The notes: generated by a model not told the origin, from the sequence alone. 64,000 bases of DNA from G963662605 sp963667005 (GCA_963667005.1 OY762937.1:2356001-2420000); one strand, 5' to 3'. Positions 43,448-54,194 are shown, numbered from the stretch's first letter. A program made the numbers and translations.

Positions 43448-46400
43448 CTATTTGAGATACATCAATTTTTTTATTGCCGTGAATTGTTTTCCGGTTGTTG
43501 TTTCTGAGGCGCTTATTCTATACAAATAAATGCCGCTTGCCAATCCAAACGAATCCATTTTTAGCGAATAATTGTAATATCCTGCTGCTTTTATCCCGCT
43601 TTCCAAAGTCGCAATTCTTTGTCCCGTGATGGCAAATAATTCGAGTGTGTAGTGGGACTCTGCTGGCAGCGTATATGCAATTCTGGTCGCCGGATTGAAC
43701 GGGTTCGGATAGTTCTGGCTTAATGCAAATGCTTTCGGCAAGTTTTTGTCGTCACTCCGGACATCAACCAGATCAGGAGCATTCACTGTATACTGACCGA
43801 AAGAGTTAACACTGCAGGTGAGGCTTCGGGTTGATGCATCAACCGGAGAACCAATGTTACTCCAGTTATTTCCATCGGTGCTGGAGTACATCTGTGATTT
43901 AGTCAGATCTTTTCCGTTATCATCGGTCGCATTCCATGAAAAGGTGAGGCTGCGTTCGTGTGCAGGTTGATTATCCGAAGATACCAGCCATTTTCTTGCT
44001 ATGCCGGGCTTTGTATTGATAATGACAATTCCAGTTGTCCCGGAAACGCGTGTAACAGTTACTTTGCCGAGATCATCGGTGCCTGCTGCAATTGATACGC
44101 CGACACCGCCAAATGTCGAAGCACCTGTGCCGACAGTTCTTGAAGTCGTAAGATTACCGACGATATATGAACCGGCTTTTTCACCGGTGACAGATGCCGT
44201 ATCTCCGAGCTGCAATACATTGCTTCCTGTCAACAAAGAACCGGAGGTCAATTTCACTACTCCATTAATATTCCTGCTGCTGTGAAGTGTGACGTTATAT
44301 TTGTTATATATTGTCAAATTAGGCGGGCCGCCTGCGGACGGAAACTCGTTATCGCTTGTTGTTTGCGCAGCTGCCTGTGAAGAATATCCGTATTGCAGGG
44401 TTGCATTCGGTCCGTATGTAAGAGCAAAGCTATTTAAATTTAGCGAAGCTGAACTTTGTATGGTAAGCGTACCATTGACGGTTGTGTTTACTCCCAAAGA
44501 TTTCGGAGCCGTGCCGGTTAATACCAGATTTGAATATGTTGTGATACCTGTTGGAAGAGTAGAAGCTGCCGTACTATAATATCTCATGGTGCTGCCGCTG
44601 TTCAATGTGACAACCGGCGGAACGTTGATTACTGTCGGGGTTGAGTAGTATTCGCCTCCGGAGTTAACCACAAGAGTAGTCGGCGTTGTTTTATTAGGAT
44701 ACCAGTACGCAGTGTTGATACTGCTTTTGAATAAGCCGCCGTCTTTGATCGTTACCGTACCCGGATTGAATGTACTATCTGACCAGCCTCTGCTTGTAGG
44801 AATGTAAAGGGTTCCGCCATTTTCGATATCAATGCTCTGAAAGTTAATTCTGTTAGAAGATCCGGTCGCCAGATATGCTTCACCGAAAACGGTCATTTTA
44901 CCAATCTTCGAAGTTTCTTCACCGGTATAATTTCCTCTTCGCATATGCGAGGTGGCACCTACCATGTTGAATACAGCACCCGAATCAATGAGGAAAGAGA
45001 TATACGCCGGCGAACCGGATACATTTCTACCTTCGATGTCGTCGGATGACCCAAGTTCAAACGTACCGCTAGCAATCTCAAGGCTCGTACCGATTCCGAT
45101 TTTTACATTACCGCCAAATCCGGTAGTAAATTTGCCTTCAGCCTTATCAATGACCATTTCTTCCATGCTGAACGGATAGGGACTGGTGCTTGTTGATCCG
45201 AGGTTCGTAATAGTTTGTTCCGCGGCAGATCCGGTAAAGACTAATTTGGCGCCTGCTTTCCAAAGACTTGCTGTGGCATAGAAAGGATTGGCTGATGTAC
45301 TGTATCTGTTGAAATTGCCGTAAAGATAAAGATTCGCGTTCATGCTCAGACGGGCATTTGCATCACCGAATGAAATATCATTACAGTAAGCAGGGACATC
45401 AACCGTAACCGTATGCCCGGCTGAAATTAAAACGTTATGCGCCGAATCAGGGAGTACACCACCGGTCCATGTAGCAGCGGAGCTCCAGTTTCCGCTTGCA
45501 GCCGAAGCAACAGTAGGAAGTGGTGGAAGGATGACGAATGAAACAGTATCTCCGATACCGGCACGATTAAGTGAATTAATCCGAAGTTTGCAAGTAGTGG
45601 AAGGTGTATTGGGTATGACCCAGTCGTATTTATTTACAGCCGAAGCGCTGATCTGAGTCCATGTTGCGCCATTATCGATTGAATAGTGTATTTGCATACT
45701 ATCAACACCGTTGCCGGATATCCATTGAATCGGTTTTGATTTTCCGGCATTCCACTCATCAGCGGTTAACGGTGTGGCTATTTTCGTAAAGTTGGATTTA
45801 TTACCCGCGTAATTAACAGCAGCCCGGACCATGAATCCCAAGCCGGTTGTACCCTCGGGGTGCGGTGAGTGTATAATTACTCTTCCTTTTCCAAAACAGC
45901 TTTGAGCAAAAGCCGTTGTTCCGATCATTGCTCCCGGTATCGCGCCGTTTTCGGCAATTTCGGTCGCGAAGGTAGAGAGTTTTACATATGCTGGAAGTGT
46001 ATCAACTGCACCCGGTGCCATGAGCGGCCCCTGATAGTACATGATAGTAACCGTGTCCTGCGGAAAGGAATAAAATTTTTGGCCTTCCTTTGTAATGTTG
46101 AGTACAACATATCCGTGTCCTCTTGCCCAGTGGCCTGCATCAACAGCTTTTGCATTCAAAATTTTAAGAGACCATGAATATGCTGCTGATGCCAAATATG
46201 CACCGCCGCATGTTCCGTAATATCCACCGCCCCTATAGACAAAATTACGCACCGAATCCAGTCCGGCATCCTGAAGGCTTTCAGCCTGGCCTGAGCCGCT
46301 GCCTCCGGGAAAGAGGGCAACATCAAAACCTTTATTCAAAATTCCCGCACGAATGTCTGCCCCTGAAACTTCAGTGTATTTATACAGATTTGTGTCCTTT

Positions 46401-46558
46401 AAGCAGGCTTCAAACGCTGCCGGGTCGTATGTTCCGACTCCGTCATCATTGTAGATAGCTATTTTAAGAGGAAATGATTGGGCATATAGACTGGAAGTAC
46501 TAAAGCTTAAGAAAAATAATACAAGCACCGGAATAAGAAAATGTATCGCAAATTTCAT
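43448..46558 (-). CDS. Secreted protein with BPL_N-type amidotransferase fold, G8-like repeats and T9SS signal
   Basis: The 1036 residues start with a signal peptide (FLIPVLVLFFLSFSTSSLYAQ). Residues ~29-250 are a class I glutamine-amidotransferase-like BPL_N domain with the nucleophile elbow YGTCGGAYLAS (Cys117) and PGGSGSGQ. Then a domain with Ig/BNR-like strands leads to a G8-like region (GNWSSAATWTGGVLPDSAHNV) and long parallel-beta repeats. From about residue 940 the type IX sorting domain reads LPKAFALSQNYPNPFNPATR and ends with ASGIYLYRISA and a basic IKKLMYLK. It is thus exported and probably attached to the cell surface. BPL_N proteins have no agreed function. It seems to be transcribed alone. 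Confidence 0.85.
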   Translation of the reverse strand: MKFAIHFLIPVLVLFFLSFSTSSLYAQSFPLKIAIYNDDGVGTYDPAAFEACLKDTNLYKYTEVSGADIRAGILNKGFDVALFPGGSGSGQAESLQDAGLDSVRNFVYRGGGYYGTCGGAYLASAAYSWSLKILNAKAVDAGHWARGHGYVVLNITKEGQKFYSFPQDTVTIMYYQGPLMAPGAVDTLPAYVKLSTFATEIAENGAIPGAMIGTTAFAQSCFGKGRVIIHSPHPEGTTGLGFMVRAAVNYAGNKSNFTKIATPLTADEWNAGKSKPIQWISGNGVDSMQIHYSIDNGATWTQISASAVNKYDWVIPNTPSTTCKLRINSLNRAGIGDTVSFVILPPLPTVASAASGNWSSAATWTGGVLPDSAHNVLISAGHTVTVDVPAYCNDISFGDANARLSMNANLYLYGNFNRYSTSANPFYATASLWKAGAKLVFTGSAAEQTITNLGSTSTSPYPFSMEEMVIDKAEGKFTTGFGGNVKIGIGTSLEIASGTFELGSSDDIEGRNVSGSPAYISFLIDSGAVFNMVGATSHMRRGNYTGEETSKIGKMTVFGEAYLATGSSNRINFQSIDIENGGTLYIPTSRGWSDSTFNPGTVTIKDGGLFKSSINTAYWYPNKTTPTTLVVNSGGEYYSTPTVINVPPVVTLNSGSTMRYYSTAASTLPTGITTYSNLVLTGTAPKSLGVNTTVNGTLTIQSSASLNLNSFALTYGPNATLQYGYSSQAAAQTTSDNEFPSAGGPPNLTIYNKYNVTLHSSRNINGVVKLTSGSLLTGSNVLQLGDTASVTGEKAGSYIVGNLTTSRTVGTGASTFGGVGVSIAAGTDDLGKVTVTRVSGTTGIVIINTKPGIARKWLVSSDNQPAHERSLTFSWNATDDNGKDLTKSQMYSSTDGNNWSNIGSPVDASTRSLTCSVNSFGQYTVNAPDLVDVRSDDKNLPKAFALSQNYPNPFNPATRIAYTLPAESHYTLELFAITGQRIATLESGIKAAGYYNYSLKMDSFGLASGIYLYRISASETTTGKQFTAIKKLMYLK

Positions 46559-46974
46559 ACAACAACCTGGGCTTTAATGGGTGAACATATTGAATCTACA
46601 ACATATATGCCAATATAAAACAAATCAGAGCCGCATTTTTCACAGTGTAAGGTGTACAGTCGGGTAAAATTGTCACAAAAATGAGCTTTTTTTTCTCACT
46701 CATATAGATAAAATAACTTCGGAAGTACAGGTGGACAGGTGAAAAAAACACCTCAGCCCGAAAGGAAATTGAAGAACAGTGCATGGGTAATGTGAAGAAG
46801 GATTTCATCTTAACAAAATCCCGAGCCACGCGGCTTTTGGGAATTGAACCTTGTTATGTATTTTGTACATGGCAGAATAAATTATAAATTTAAATGCGCT
46901 GAATCTTATCCGACGGGATTCACCTCATCATAGAACCAAAAATGTATTACAGTTTTATTTACGGGAGATAGTTC
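46559..46974. other. Spacer without recognisable features
   Basis: The 416 bases between the divergent T9SS protein and the DUF6090-like gene should hold both promoters. I see no hairpin with a T-tract, no repeat copy and no credible gene; a 77-codon minus-strand frame from 46829 has no supporting signal. Confidence 0.6.
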
Positions 46975-47703
46975 ATGGAAGTACATCACCATCCGAAAAT
47001 CAGCAAAAAAACGATACAAGAGATTTTTCTTGAAGCTTTTATGATATTTATTGCCGTAACCATGGGCTTTTTTGCCGAGCGCATCCGGGAAAGTATTAGT
47101 GAAAACAAAAAGGAAAACGAGTATATACATTCACTCGTCAAAGATATTGAGAAAGATAAGCAGATGCTTGCCGGATGTATATCCGATAATCAGCTTAAAA
47201 TAAAGGGTTTGGATAGTTTATTGGAGCTTTCCGGAGCCGACTTTTCCAAACAGGTAAACCGGGAAAAACTGTATCATCTCAGCAATTACATTGCTTATTA
47301 TTCAACATTTTCCAGTCATGATATTACTATGATGCAGCTTAAAAATTCCGGAGGCATGCAGTACATCAGGAGAGCCAACGTTTCGGATTCGATTGCCCAA
47401 TATGATAAACATATGAGTGTTATTTATCTCTCTGAAGTATCTTACAAAAATGCTATTGATGAAGCACTTGACGTTGAATCGGAACTGTTGACTCTGTCGC
47501 GGAGCCGTGTTCTTCATGAGAAAAATCAGATTAACGATTACGCAATGCTTACCTATGACAAACGGAATGTACAGATACTGTTTAATAAAATCTATTTTGT
47601 CCGCATTTGGACGTTGAATTACATAGAAAATATGAAGTGCAGAATACCTGTAGCCGAACAATTGAGCAGCTTTTTAAAAAGAGAGTATTCAGTCTCCGAA
47701 TAA
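46975..47703 (+). CDS. DUF6090-like single-pass membrane protein
   Basis: The 242-residue protein begins with a short charged head, then one membrane helix (FLEAFMIFIAVTMGFFAERIRES, residues ~20-40) and a soluble helical domain rich in Asp, Lys and Leu (ENEYIHSLVKDIEKDKQML, then LKNSGGMQYIRRANVSDSIAQYDK). This head-plus-FFAERIRE pattern is that of the DUF6090 family of Bacteroidota, of unknown function. GGGAGA sits upstream of the ATG. It is a single gene between repeat-free spacers. I can give no role. Confidence 0.75.
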   Translation: MEVHHHPKISKKTIQEIFLEAFMIFIAVTMGFFAERIRESISENKKENEYIHSLVKDIEKDKQMLAGCISDNQLKIKGLDSLLELSGADFSKQVNREKLYHLSNYIAYYSTFSSHDITMMQLKNSGGMQYIRRANVSDSIAQYDKHMSVIYLSEVSYKNAIDEALDVESELLTLSRSRVLHEKNQINDYAMLTYDKRNVQILFNKIYFVRIWTLNYIENMKCRIPVAEQLSSFLKREYSVSE

Positions 47704-48050
47704 GCTTTTTGTTACCCGTCAGTGATTGAAATAACAGTTGTTTATAGTCCAATGTAATTGCGGCTGGAGAAGTCGCTCTCATAACAAGTCATGTTGAGCT
47801 TTAATTATTGTTGAAATGGAAGAGAATATGCCGGACAGGTTTAGAGAAACGCGATAGTGCTTGCATCGGTGTGTTTGCTACGAGAAAGTTTCTTAGAACC
47901 GGTAATAAATAACAGAAGACTAAAACTTCAGGTTTTTAGCATTCTTTATGAATGCTTAACAGATCCGTGTTAAGTTATCGGGATTTTTTCTTACCTGCAT
48001 TTTTGTAAATTAGCATTAAAATTTTTCAATTTTCATTTTTCAGAAAAATC
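47704..48050. other. Spacer without recognisable features
   Basis: The 347 bases between the DUF6090-like gene and the acid phosphatase are AT-rich near the 3' end (47950-48045), where the promoter of the phosphatase should lie. I found no hairpin, no repeat copy and no gene. Confidence 0.55.
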
Positions 48051-49313
48051 ATGCGTATTTACAAAACATTTCTGATTTTAGGTTTATTTGCATTTACCGG
48101 ATTATTATATCCGCAGACAACAAAAGAAGAGTTTTTCAAGAACCCCGGATTAGCGGGCGGATTGTATTCGCCTTATCCGTACGAGTATGTTGCACAGACT
48201 CCGGCGCCGGAAGGATACGTGCCGTTTTACATCAGTCACTACGGCAGGCATGGTTCGCGCTGGGTAATTTCTCCGGAGTGCCATACGATTCCACAAAAAA
48301 TTCTGAACAAAGCACTTGCTGCAGGTAAGCTGACTGAAGCAGGTAAGACTTTGCTTGAACGCATCAACATGCTTGCGGCACATGCTGAAAGCAGGTATGG
48401 TGATCTCTCACCATTAGGTGTAAAGGAGCACAGAGGAATTGCGGAACGCATGTTTAAATCATTTCCGCAAGTGTTCGAAAAAGGGGAGCACAGCCGTTTT
48501 ATATACAGCCGCTCCACGCAGGTGCCGCGTTGTATTTTAAGCATGTCCGCTTTTGATGAACGCTTGAAAGAGTTTAATCCTGAAATAACAGTGGTTCAGG
48601 AAGCTACGCTGCGGAATAAATACCTGAACAACGATGCAAAGCTGCTCAGAGATACTGCAAGAAAAATTGAATCTGATTTTTTAAAGCGGCAATTCAATCC
48701 CAAACGTTTTATCACAAATCTTTTCACCGACACCGTGTATGCAAACCAGATAATTGACGACCAGCGCCGTTTTGCTCATGAGGTTTTTACAGCCGCAATG
48801 AATATTCCCGATTTTGAAGACATACCATTTACATTGACGGAGTTTTTCACACCCGGTGAAATGTATGTTTTAGCCCAGCTGTCAAATATGCAGATGTACT
48901 TTATGGCAGGACCTTCGGGGGTAAATGGGAAGGCTGTTACGAAAAGCGCATCTCTTCTGCTTGAAAATATTATTGCCTGCGCCGATAGTGCAATTCAAAC
49001 CGGCAAAGTATCTGCCGATTTCAGATTCGGACACGATACCTACATTATACCTTTGCTCGCGTTAATGGATATTAAGGATATGAATAACCGGGAGGACAAT
49101 CCGGATAAGATTTATTCTGCTTGGACTGCTGCTAAAATTTCCCCGATGGGAGTAAATCTTCAGCTGATATTTTTCAAGAACGCAAAAACTGGGGATGTCA
49201 TTGTAAAACTGTTGCACTGTGAAAAGGAAGTACAGATTCCAGTGCAGACAGATATTGCGCCGTATTATCACTGGAAAGATGTTAAAGCATATTATTTACA
49301 TAAATTGCTTTAA
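48051..49313 (+). CDS. Exported histidine acid phosphatase (MINPP/phytase-like)
   Basis: The 420-residue protein has a signal peptide (FLILGLFAFTGLLYPQ) and the branch-2 histidine phosphatase centre: SHYGRHGSRW (nucleophile His67, Arg66 and Arg70) and the distal proton donor motif FRFGHDTYIIP. Segments FIYSRSTQVPRCILSMSAF and LFTDTVYANQIIDDQRRFAHEVF fit the multiple inositol-polyphosphate phosphatase group. It would release phosphate from phytate or other phosphate esters in the periplasm or outside. The TGA/TAA-terminated gene is isolated; no pho regulator or transporter is next to it. Confidence 0.87.
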   Translation: MRIYKTFLILGLFAFTGLLYPQTTKEEFFKNPGLAGGLYSPYPYEYVAQTPAPEGYVPFYISHYGRHGSRWVISPECHTIPQKILNKALAAGKLTEAGKTLLERINMLAAHAESRYGDLSPLGVKEHRGIAERMFKSFPQVFEKGEHSRFIYSRSTQVPRCILSMSAFDERLKEFNPEITVVQEATLRNKYLNNDAKLLRDTARKIESDFLKRQFNPKRFITNLFTDTVYANQIIDDQRRFAHEVFTAAMNIPDFEDIPFTLTEFFTPGEMYVLAQLSNMQMYFMAGPSGVNGKAVTKSASLLLENIIACADSAIQTGKVSADFRFGHDTYIIPLLALMDIKDMNNREDNPDKIYSAWTAAKISPMGVNLQLIFFKNAKTGDVIVKLLHCEKEVQIPVQTDIAPYYHWKDVKAYYLHKLL

Positions 49314-49381
49314 AAAGCATCAGCGATAGTTTCATTCTTTGAATAAAACACCGTACAAGCAGGCGAGCGTAAACGGATTAC

Positions 49382-51184
49382 TTAGATTTTTGACGGTAGC
49401 GTAAAATAAAAAGTTGAGCCTTTACCAACTACACTTTCAACTTTGATTACTCCGCCGTGTTTTTCGATAAACTCTTTGCATAACAAAAGCCCTAATCCGG
49501 TGCCTGATTCACCTTCGGTCCCGCTCGTAGAAGTTTTCTCGCTTATGTCGAATAAAGAATGTAACTGTTCAGCTTCAATCCCTATTCCGGTATCTTGTAT
49601 TGAAACCTCGGCGAATTTGTCTTTCATGATAGCAGATATGACAATTGAACCATTCTTTGGCGTAAATTTTATCGCATTTGAGACTAAATTTCTCATTATC
49701 GTAGCAAGCATGCTTTTATCCGCAATGACTTTACTATCTGCCGGTATCGTGTTACTGATCCGTAACGCCTTATTATTCGATAGAGGTACTAATGACTCAA
49801 TCGTATCACTTACGACCGTATTGAGTTCAATCTCAACAGGATTAAAAGAAATGCTTTCTTTTTGTGAGCGGGCCCAAAGCAGTAAATTATCGACCAATTT
49901 ATATACATTTCTTATCCCGGTATAAATATGACCGAATAATTCTTTTTGCTCTTCTATGTTATTTGTAATGAAATTTTCCTTCATCATATCTGAAAAACCG
50001 AGCAGGTAGGTAAATGGGCTTCGTAAATCGTGTGCAATTATTGAAAGGAACTTATCTTTCGTCTCATTGGATTTTTCAGCTAGAATCCTTGCTTCTTCAT
50101 TCTCAATTCTCAACCTGTTGGAATACAATAAATAGTATAAAATAATCAGGAAAAATAATACGGCCACGAAGACAGGCATCACTCGCACTATGATAATAGT
50201 ATAAAATTCGCCACGTGCATTAAAATGAAAAATGCACCACTGGGAGTTGGGGATAGGGGATATATATACCCGGTTGTTATTGTCCCAGACAAATGTATTA
50301 TTCTTAAACCGCTTTATATCACTTCTTTGAGCGTTGATTAAATTTTGCAATGTGGGGATTTTGTCTGGAGCAGCTAAATGTTGAAAAGTGCTTGAAACAA
50401 CCTGACCATAATTATCTATCAGGCTGACATAACGATTGGTAAACGTTGTACTCTTAAGATAATTTGCGATATCATTGAATAACATGTCAATACATATTGT
50501 TCCCATGAATTCATCGTTAGAATACACGGGTATGCCCGCGGTCACCATAATTCCATTGCCACCGGCATCCATGTACGGTTTTGTCCAGAACACTGCCCGC
50601 GCTGCATTATTTTCCGGTAAGCCGAAAGTATATAAGTCATAGGTGAGGTATTCATGAATGAAAAAAGCAAATTCTTGGGTGTGTCGCGGGGTTAAATTCC
50701 AGAAATCGGATTTTGATACATAGTATACAAAAGGTGCGTTTGGTAGATTACGCTTTGTTTCAGCAAATAATTGATTAAGTTTTTCTGCGGTATAAATTTC
50801 TTGAAGTACTTTTGGAGATAAATCTTCAGACTTGCCGGAACCGCTCAATCTTCCAATGTATGTAATTGAATCTTTCTCATCTGGCGTGAGTTCCCAGCCT
50901 TTGCCCTTGACGCTAACGATTCTTTTTTTAATAAAATTGTAATCGGAAGCCTTGTCTCTCAACAACTCTTCAGCTCTGCATTTTAATAATTGTAAATGAT
51001 CACTGTGTATTGTCTGGACTGAACTTATATTACGCACAGCTTCACTGACTAAGATTTTTGTTTCCTTGTCTGTCTCGACAATAGTCTTGTTTACCTCGTA
51101 TAGCAAAAAGACACCAGCTAACAAAACAAATACTGTTAAAATCAGAATCTCAATTTTTGTTATTCTTTTTAAGCCCGATTTCAT
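49382..51184 (-). CDS. Sensor histidine kinase with an extracytoplasmic Cache domain
   Basis: The 600-residue kinase has one helix at about 11-30, a periplasmic double-Cache region up to about 328 (WELTPDEKDS, GIPVYSNDEFMGTICIDMLFNDI, SLIDNYGQVVSS), a second helix at ~333-355, then HisKA with His385 (LSIIAHDLRSPFTYLLGFSDM) and HATPase (NAIKFTPKNGSIVIS, DTGIGIEAEQL, GTGLGLLLCKEFIEKHGG). Cache domains bind small metabolites such as organic or amino acids. No response regulator is encoded on either side, so it is an orphan kinase. It lies between the acid phosphatase gene (convergent) and ppc (same strand, 259 bases away). Confidence 0.92.
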   Translation of the reverse strand: MKSGLKRITKIEILILTVFVLLAGVFLLYEVNKTIVETDKETKILVSEAVRNISSVQTIHSDHLQLLKCRAEELLRDKASDYNFIKKRIVSVKGKGWELTPDEKDSITYIGRLSGSGKSEDLSPKVLQEIYTAEKLNQLFAETKRNLPNAPFVYYVSKSDFWNLTPRHTQEFAFFIHEYLTYDLYTFGLPENNAARAVFWTKPYMDAGGNGIMVTAGIPVYSNDEFMGTICIDMLFNDIANYLKSTTFTNRYVSLIDNYGQVVSSTFQHLAAPDKIPTLQNLINAQRSDIKRFKNNTFVWDNNNRVYISPIPNSQWCIFHFNARGEFYTIIIVRVMPVFVAVLFFLIILYYLLYSNRLRIENEEARILAEKSNETKDKFLSIIAHDLRSPFTYLLGFSDMMKENFITNNIEEQKELFGHIYTGIRNVYKLVDNLLLWARSQKESISFNPVEIELNTVVSDTIESLVPLSNNKALRISNTIPADSKVIADKSMLATIMRNLVSNAIKFTPKNGSIVISAIMKDKFAEVSIQDTGIGIEAEQLHSLFDISEKTSTSGTEGESGTGLGLLLCKEFIEKHGGVIKVESVVGKGSTFYFTLPSKI

Positions 51185-51443
51185 AATTCGTATGCAGCAA
51201 AAAGTTTTAAAATCAATTTTCTACATTCTATAAAAAGCTGAGATTTTATCCTCAAAGCAATATGAATGTAAACTTAGTTTAATTCATTTATAATTCAAAG
51301 ATATTCATTACAAATTTCCAGGGGCATAATTCCGAACTATGCTGCAAAGTCAATATTCATAACAATTAGTTCCCAATGGTTGAAATACTATTTCGAGAAA
51401 AGTAGACAGAGAAATGAAGATGTACCTTATAATCAACTGAGTG

Positions 51444-54194
51444 CTATCCGGTATTTCTTATTCCGGCCGCAATTCCGTTTACAGTTGAGCGGAGCAGGGA
51501 AGTGATTTCTTTATCCATCGCACCTTGTTTCAGGTTCTGTTTTCTATATTCTTTGATAAAGCGTAATTGAACGAAACTGATCGGGTCGATGTACGGATTT
51601 CTCAACGCGAGTGTTCTTTGCAGGGCAGGGTTGTTGTCGAGCAGTGAAGTTTCACCGGTTATGTTCAGCACCGCCGTAACTACGGAATCGTATTCATTTT
51701 TAATGATGTTGAAAAAGTTACCGGGACCATCATAAAGTGACGCATATTCCCGGCCAATCATCATATCAGTTTTGAAAAGTACCATTTCAATATTATCAAC
51801 AAGAACCTTAAAGAAATTCCAATCGCGATACATACTTCTCAGTTCATCAATAGAAATTTTCGAACTCTTGAGCATCAATTGTATCGCACTTCCGAAACCG
51901 AACCAGCCGGATATTGTTTGTCTGTTCTGAGTCCAGGAAAATACCCACGGAATGGCTCTGAGATCGCTTATCCTACCGCCTTGTTTTCTCGCTGATGGTC
52001 TTGAGCCGATTTCAAGCTGCTCAATTATGTCGATTGGCGTGGCTTCCCTGAAATACTGTTGAAATCCTTCGGCATTTATCAGCGCACGGTACGCGATCAT
52101 GGATAATTCCGAAATTTGAGACATGAGGGTAAAGTATTTTTGGTAGTCGCCGGTTTGCCTTTGGTTCGAAAATTGTGATGCGGCTGATAATATAACAGCA
52201 GAAATCATTAATTCCAGATTTTCATTTGCTATCTCAGGAGTGAGATATTTTGCCGAGACCATTTCTCCTTGTTCGGTGATTTTTATTTTGCCGGTCATAG
52301 TACCTTGCGGTATTGAAAGAATGGAATCGAAAACCGGACCACCGCCGCGAGAAATACTACCTCCGCGTCCGTGAAAAAATAGTATGTTGAGACCGGATGC
52401 TGCGGAAATGTCAGTAATTGAAATCTGTGCTTTATATAATTCGAAATTCGAAGCTGTTATACCGCCGTCTTTATTGCTGTCGGAATATCCGATCATTATT
52501 TTTTGGATATTGTTTCGTCTTGAGAGATGCATTCTATATGCTTCTATAGAATACAAATTATTCAATGTTTCAGCGGCACCTCTAAGGTCGGAAATCGTTT
52601 CAAACAATGGGAGAATATCAATATCGCTTTTAACAACCTCTTTTTTATCAATGCTCACCAACCCTGACTCTTTAGCGAGCAGCAGGGCGCCGAGTATATC
52701 ACTGACTCTGGAACAGTTTGAAATGATATATTCTCTTCCGGCATCAGTTGAAATATGTTGTTGTGCCCAGACAATAAGTGAAAACTCTGATAGAACTTGT
52801 TCCGCCTCCGGACTATATTTCTTGAAACCGTTAAAAACAGGACGGCTGCTTAAGAGTTCATTTGATAAAATTTCGATTTTTTCATCTTCTGAGAGCTGTT
52901 CAAAATTCGCGGTTATGTCCGCGTTTTCAATTGCTTCGGCTACTGTGCGCCGTAACAATGCAGCATTTTGCCGGATGTCCAGCCTTGCAAGGTTGAAGCC
53001 GAAGGTCTTTACTTTTTCAATCAATGGCTTAATCAGTGTTTGGGCAATGATGCCGCCTTTATTCTGGTGTAAGCTGTCGGAAATCAACAGGAGATCCGAA
53101 ATCAGTTCTTCTTTTGCAGCATAGCCGCCTTCACGGTTCTCAGAGGCACGCAGCAGTTTTGCGAAAATGAGGCTGAGCTTGTACCTATAGAATTCTGATG
53201 GATCAATAAAGTGATTACCAATACTGATGTCGATTTTTTCTTTGTCTCTGGAGACCGACTCCTCAAGTTCGGCACTCACTCCCGTTTGAAAAACAGACGG
53301 GCTTAACTCAGCATAAAGCCTTTCAATATCTTTGCGGTAGAGTTGTAATATCTGTTCTTTCTGTTTAATCATGGTCTGTTTGGTGACTTCAGATGTTACG
53401 AATGGATGACCGTCACGGTCACTTCCTATCCACGAACCAAAATTTATAAGAACATTATCGGTTGAAAAATGTAAACCGGCATTTTTTTTCGCGTACTCAA
53501 GGTGTTCGTAGATATTAGGAACGGCATTATACAGTATATCCTTGAATAAAAATAAACCCCGCTGCACTTCATCTTCAATTGCAATTTTCCTGAACCGGAC
53601 ATCATTTGTCTGCCACAACAGAGTGATCTCGGCTTTGAGTTTTCTGTTTATACTATCAAGCCTGAATTGATTTGTGTAATAAACATCCCGGTCTTGCAGC
53701 AATTCGCAAATTTTACGAATCTTGCGAAGTACTGTTTGACGCGTTGCTTCTGTAGGGTGTGCTGTAAATACCGGAGTGATCTCAATTGAGTTAAGCAGGC
53801 CGGAAATAGCTTCATCGGAAAGCCCCTTTGTTTTCAACTCCTTGAAGGTGTTTGAAAACGTTCCTTTATACGAATCATTGGCAGTAGCTAAGCGCTGATG
53901 GATAGCTCTGATTTTATTGATTTCATCAGCCGCGTTGACGAGAATAAAATAAATTGAAAAAGCCTTCACGATTTTAGCGGCCTGCTCCACGCTGAGTTTA
54001 TTTACGCAGTCGGTTATCAATGGAATGGAGTCTGCCCCTGTACCGGCACGAAAGTCTTTCGTGAGACGGCGAAGCTCTTCCACGTAATTGTAAATTTCAA
54101 TACCTTCCTGCTCAATGAGCACCTCACCAAGCAATTTCCCGAGCTCATGTATTTGAGTGGTCAGTTTATCGTTTAACGCAAATGTATCAGGCAT
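51444..54194 (-). CDS. ppc: Phosphoenolpyruvate carboxylase
   Basis: The enzyme adds bicarbonate to PEP to give oxaloacetate, refilling the TCA cycle. The 916 residues match the family. Key blocks are FTAHPTEATRQTVLRK (His146), GSWIGSDRDGHPFVT, MIGYSDSNKDGG, LFFHGRGGSISRGGGP and the C-terminal RAIPWVFSWTQNRQ and ITGETSLLDNNPALQRTLALRNPY. The terminal Asn-Thr-Gly is the normal regulated C terminus. It appears to be a single gene; the 259 bases between it and the sensor kinase contain nothing notable. Confidence 0.97.
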   Translation of the reverse strand: MPDTFALNDKLTTQIHELGKLLGEVLIEQEGIEIYNYVEELRRLTKDFRAGTGADSIPLITDCVNKLSVEQAAKIVKAFSIYFILVNAADEINKIRAIHQRLATANDSYKGTFSNTFKELKTKGLSDEAISGLLNSIEITPVFTAHPTEATRQTVLRKIRKICELLQDRDVYYTNQFRLDSINRKLKAEITLLWQTNDVRFRKIAIEDEVQRGLFLFKDILYNAVPNIYEHLEYAKKNAGLHFSTDNVLINFGSWIGSDRDGHPFVTSEVTKQTMIKQKEQILQLYRKDIERLYAELSPSVFQTGVSAELEESVSRDKEKIDISIGNHFIDPSEFYRYKLSLIFAKLLRASENREGGYAAKEELISDLLLISDSLHQNKGGIIAQTLIKPLIEKVKTFGFNLARLDIRQNAALLRRTVAEAIENADITANFEQLSEDEKIEILSNELLSSRPVFNGFKKYSPEAEQVLSEFSLIVWAQQHISTDAGREYIISNCSRVSDILGALLLAKESGLVSIDKKEVVKSDIDILPLFETISDLRGAAETLNNLYSIEAYRMHLSRRNNIQKIMIGYSDSNKDGGITASNFELYKAQISITDISAASGLNILFFHGRGGSISRGGGPVFDSILSIPQGTMTGKIKITEQGEMVSAKYLTPEIANENLELMISAVILSAASQFSNQRQTGDYQKYFTLMSQISELSMIAYRALINAEGFQQYFREATPIDIIEQLEIGSRPSARKQGGRISDLRAIPWVFSWTQNRQTISGWFGFGSAIQLMLKSSKISIDELRSMYRDWNFFKVLVDNIEMVLFKTDMMIGREYASLYDGPGNFFNIIKNEYDSVVTAVLNITGETSLLDNNPALQRTLALRNPYIDPISFVQLRFIKEYRKQNLKQGAMDKEITSLLRSTVNGIAAGIRNTG

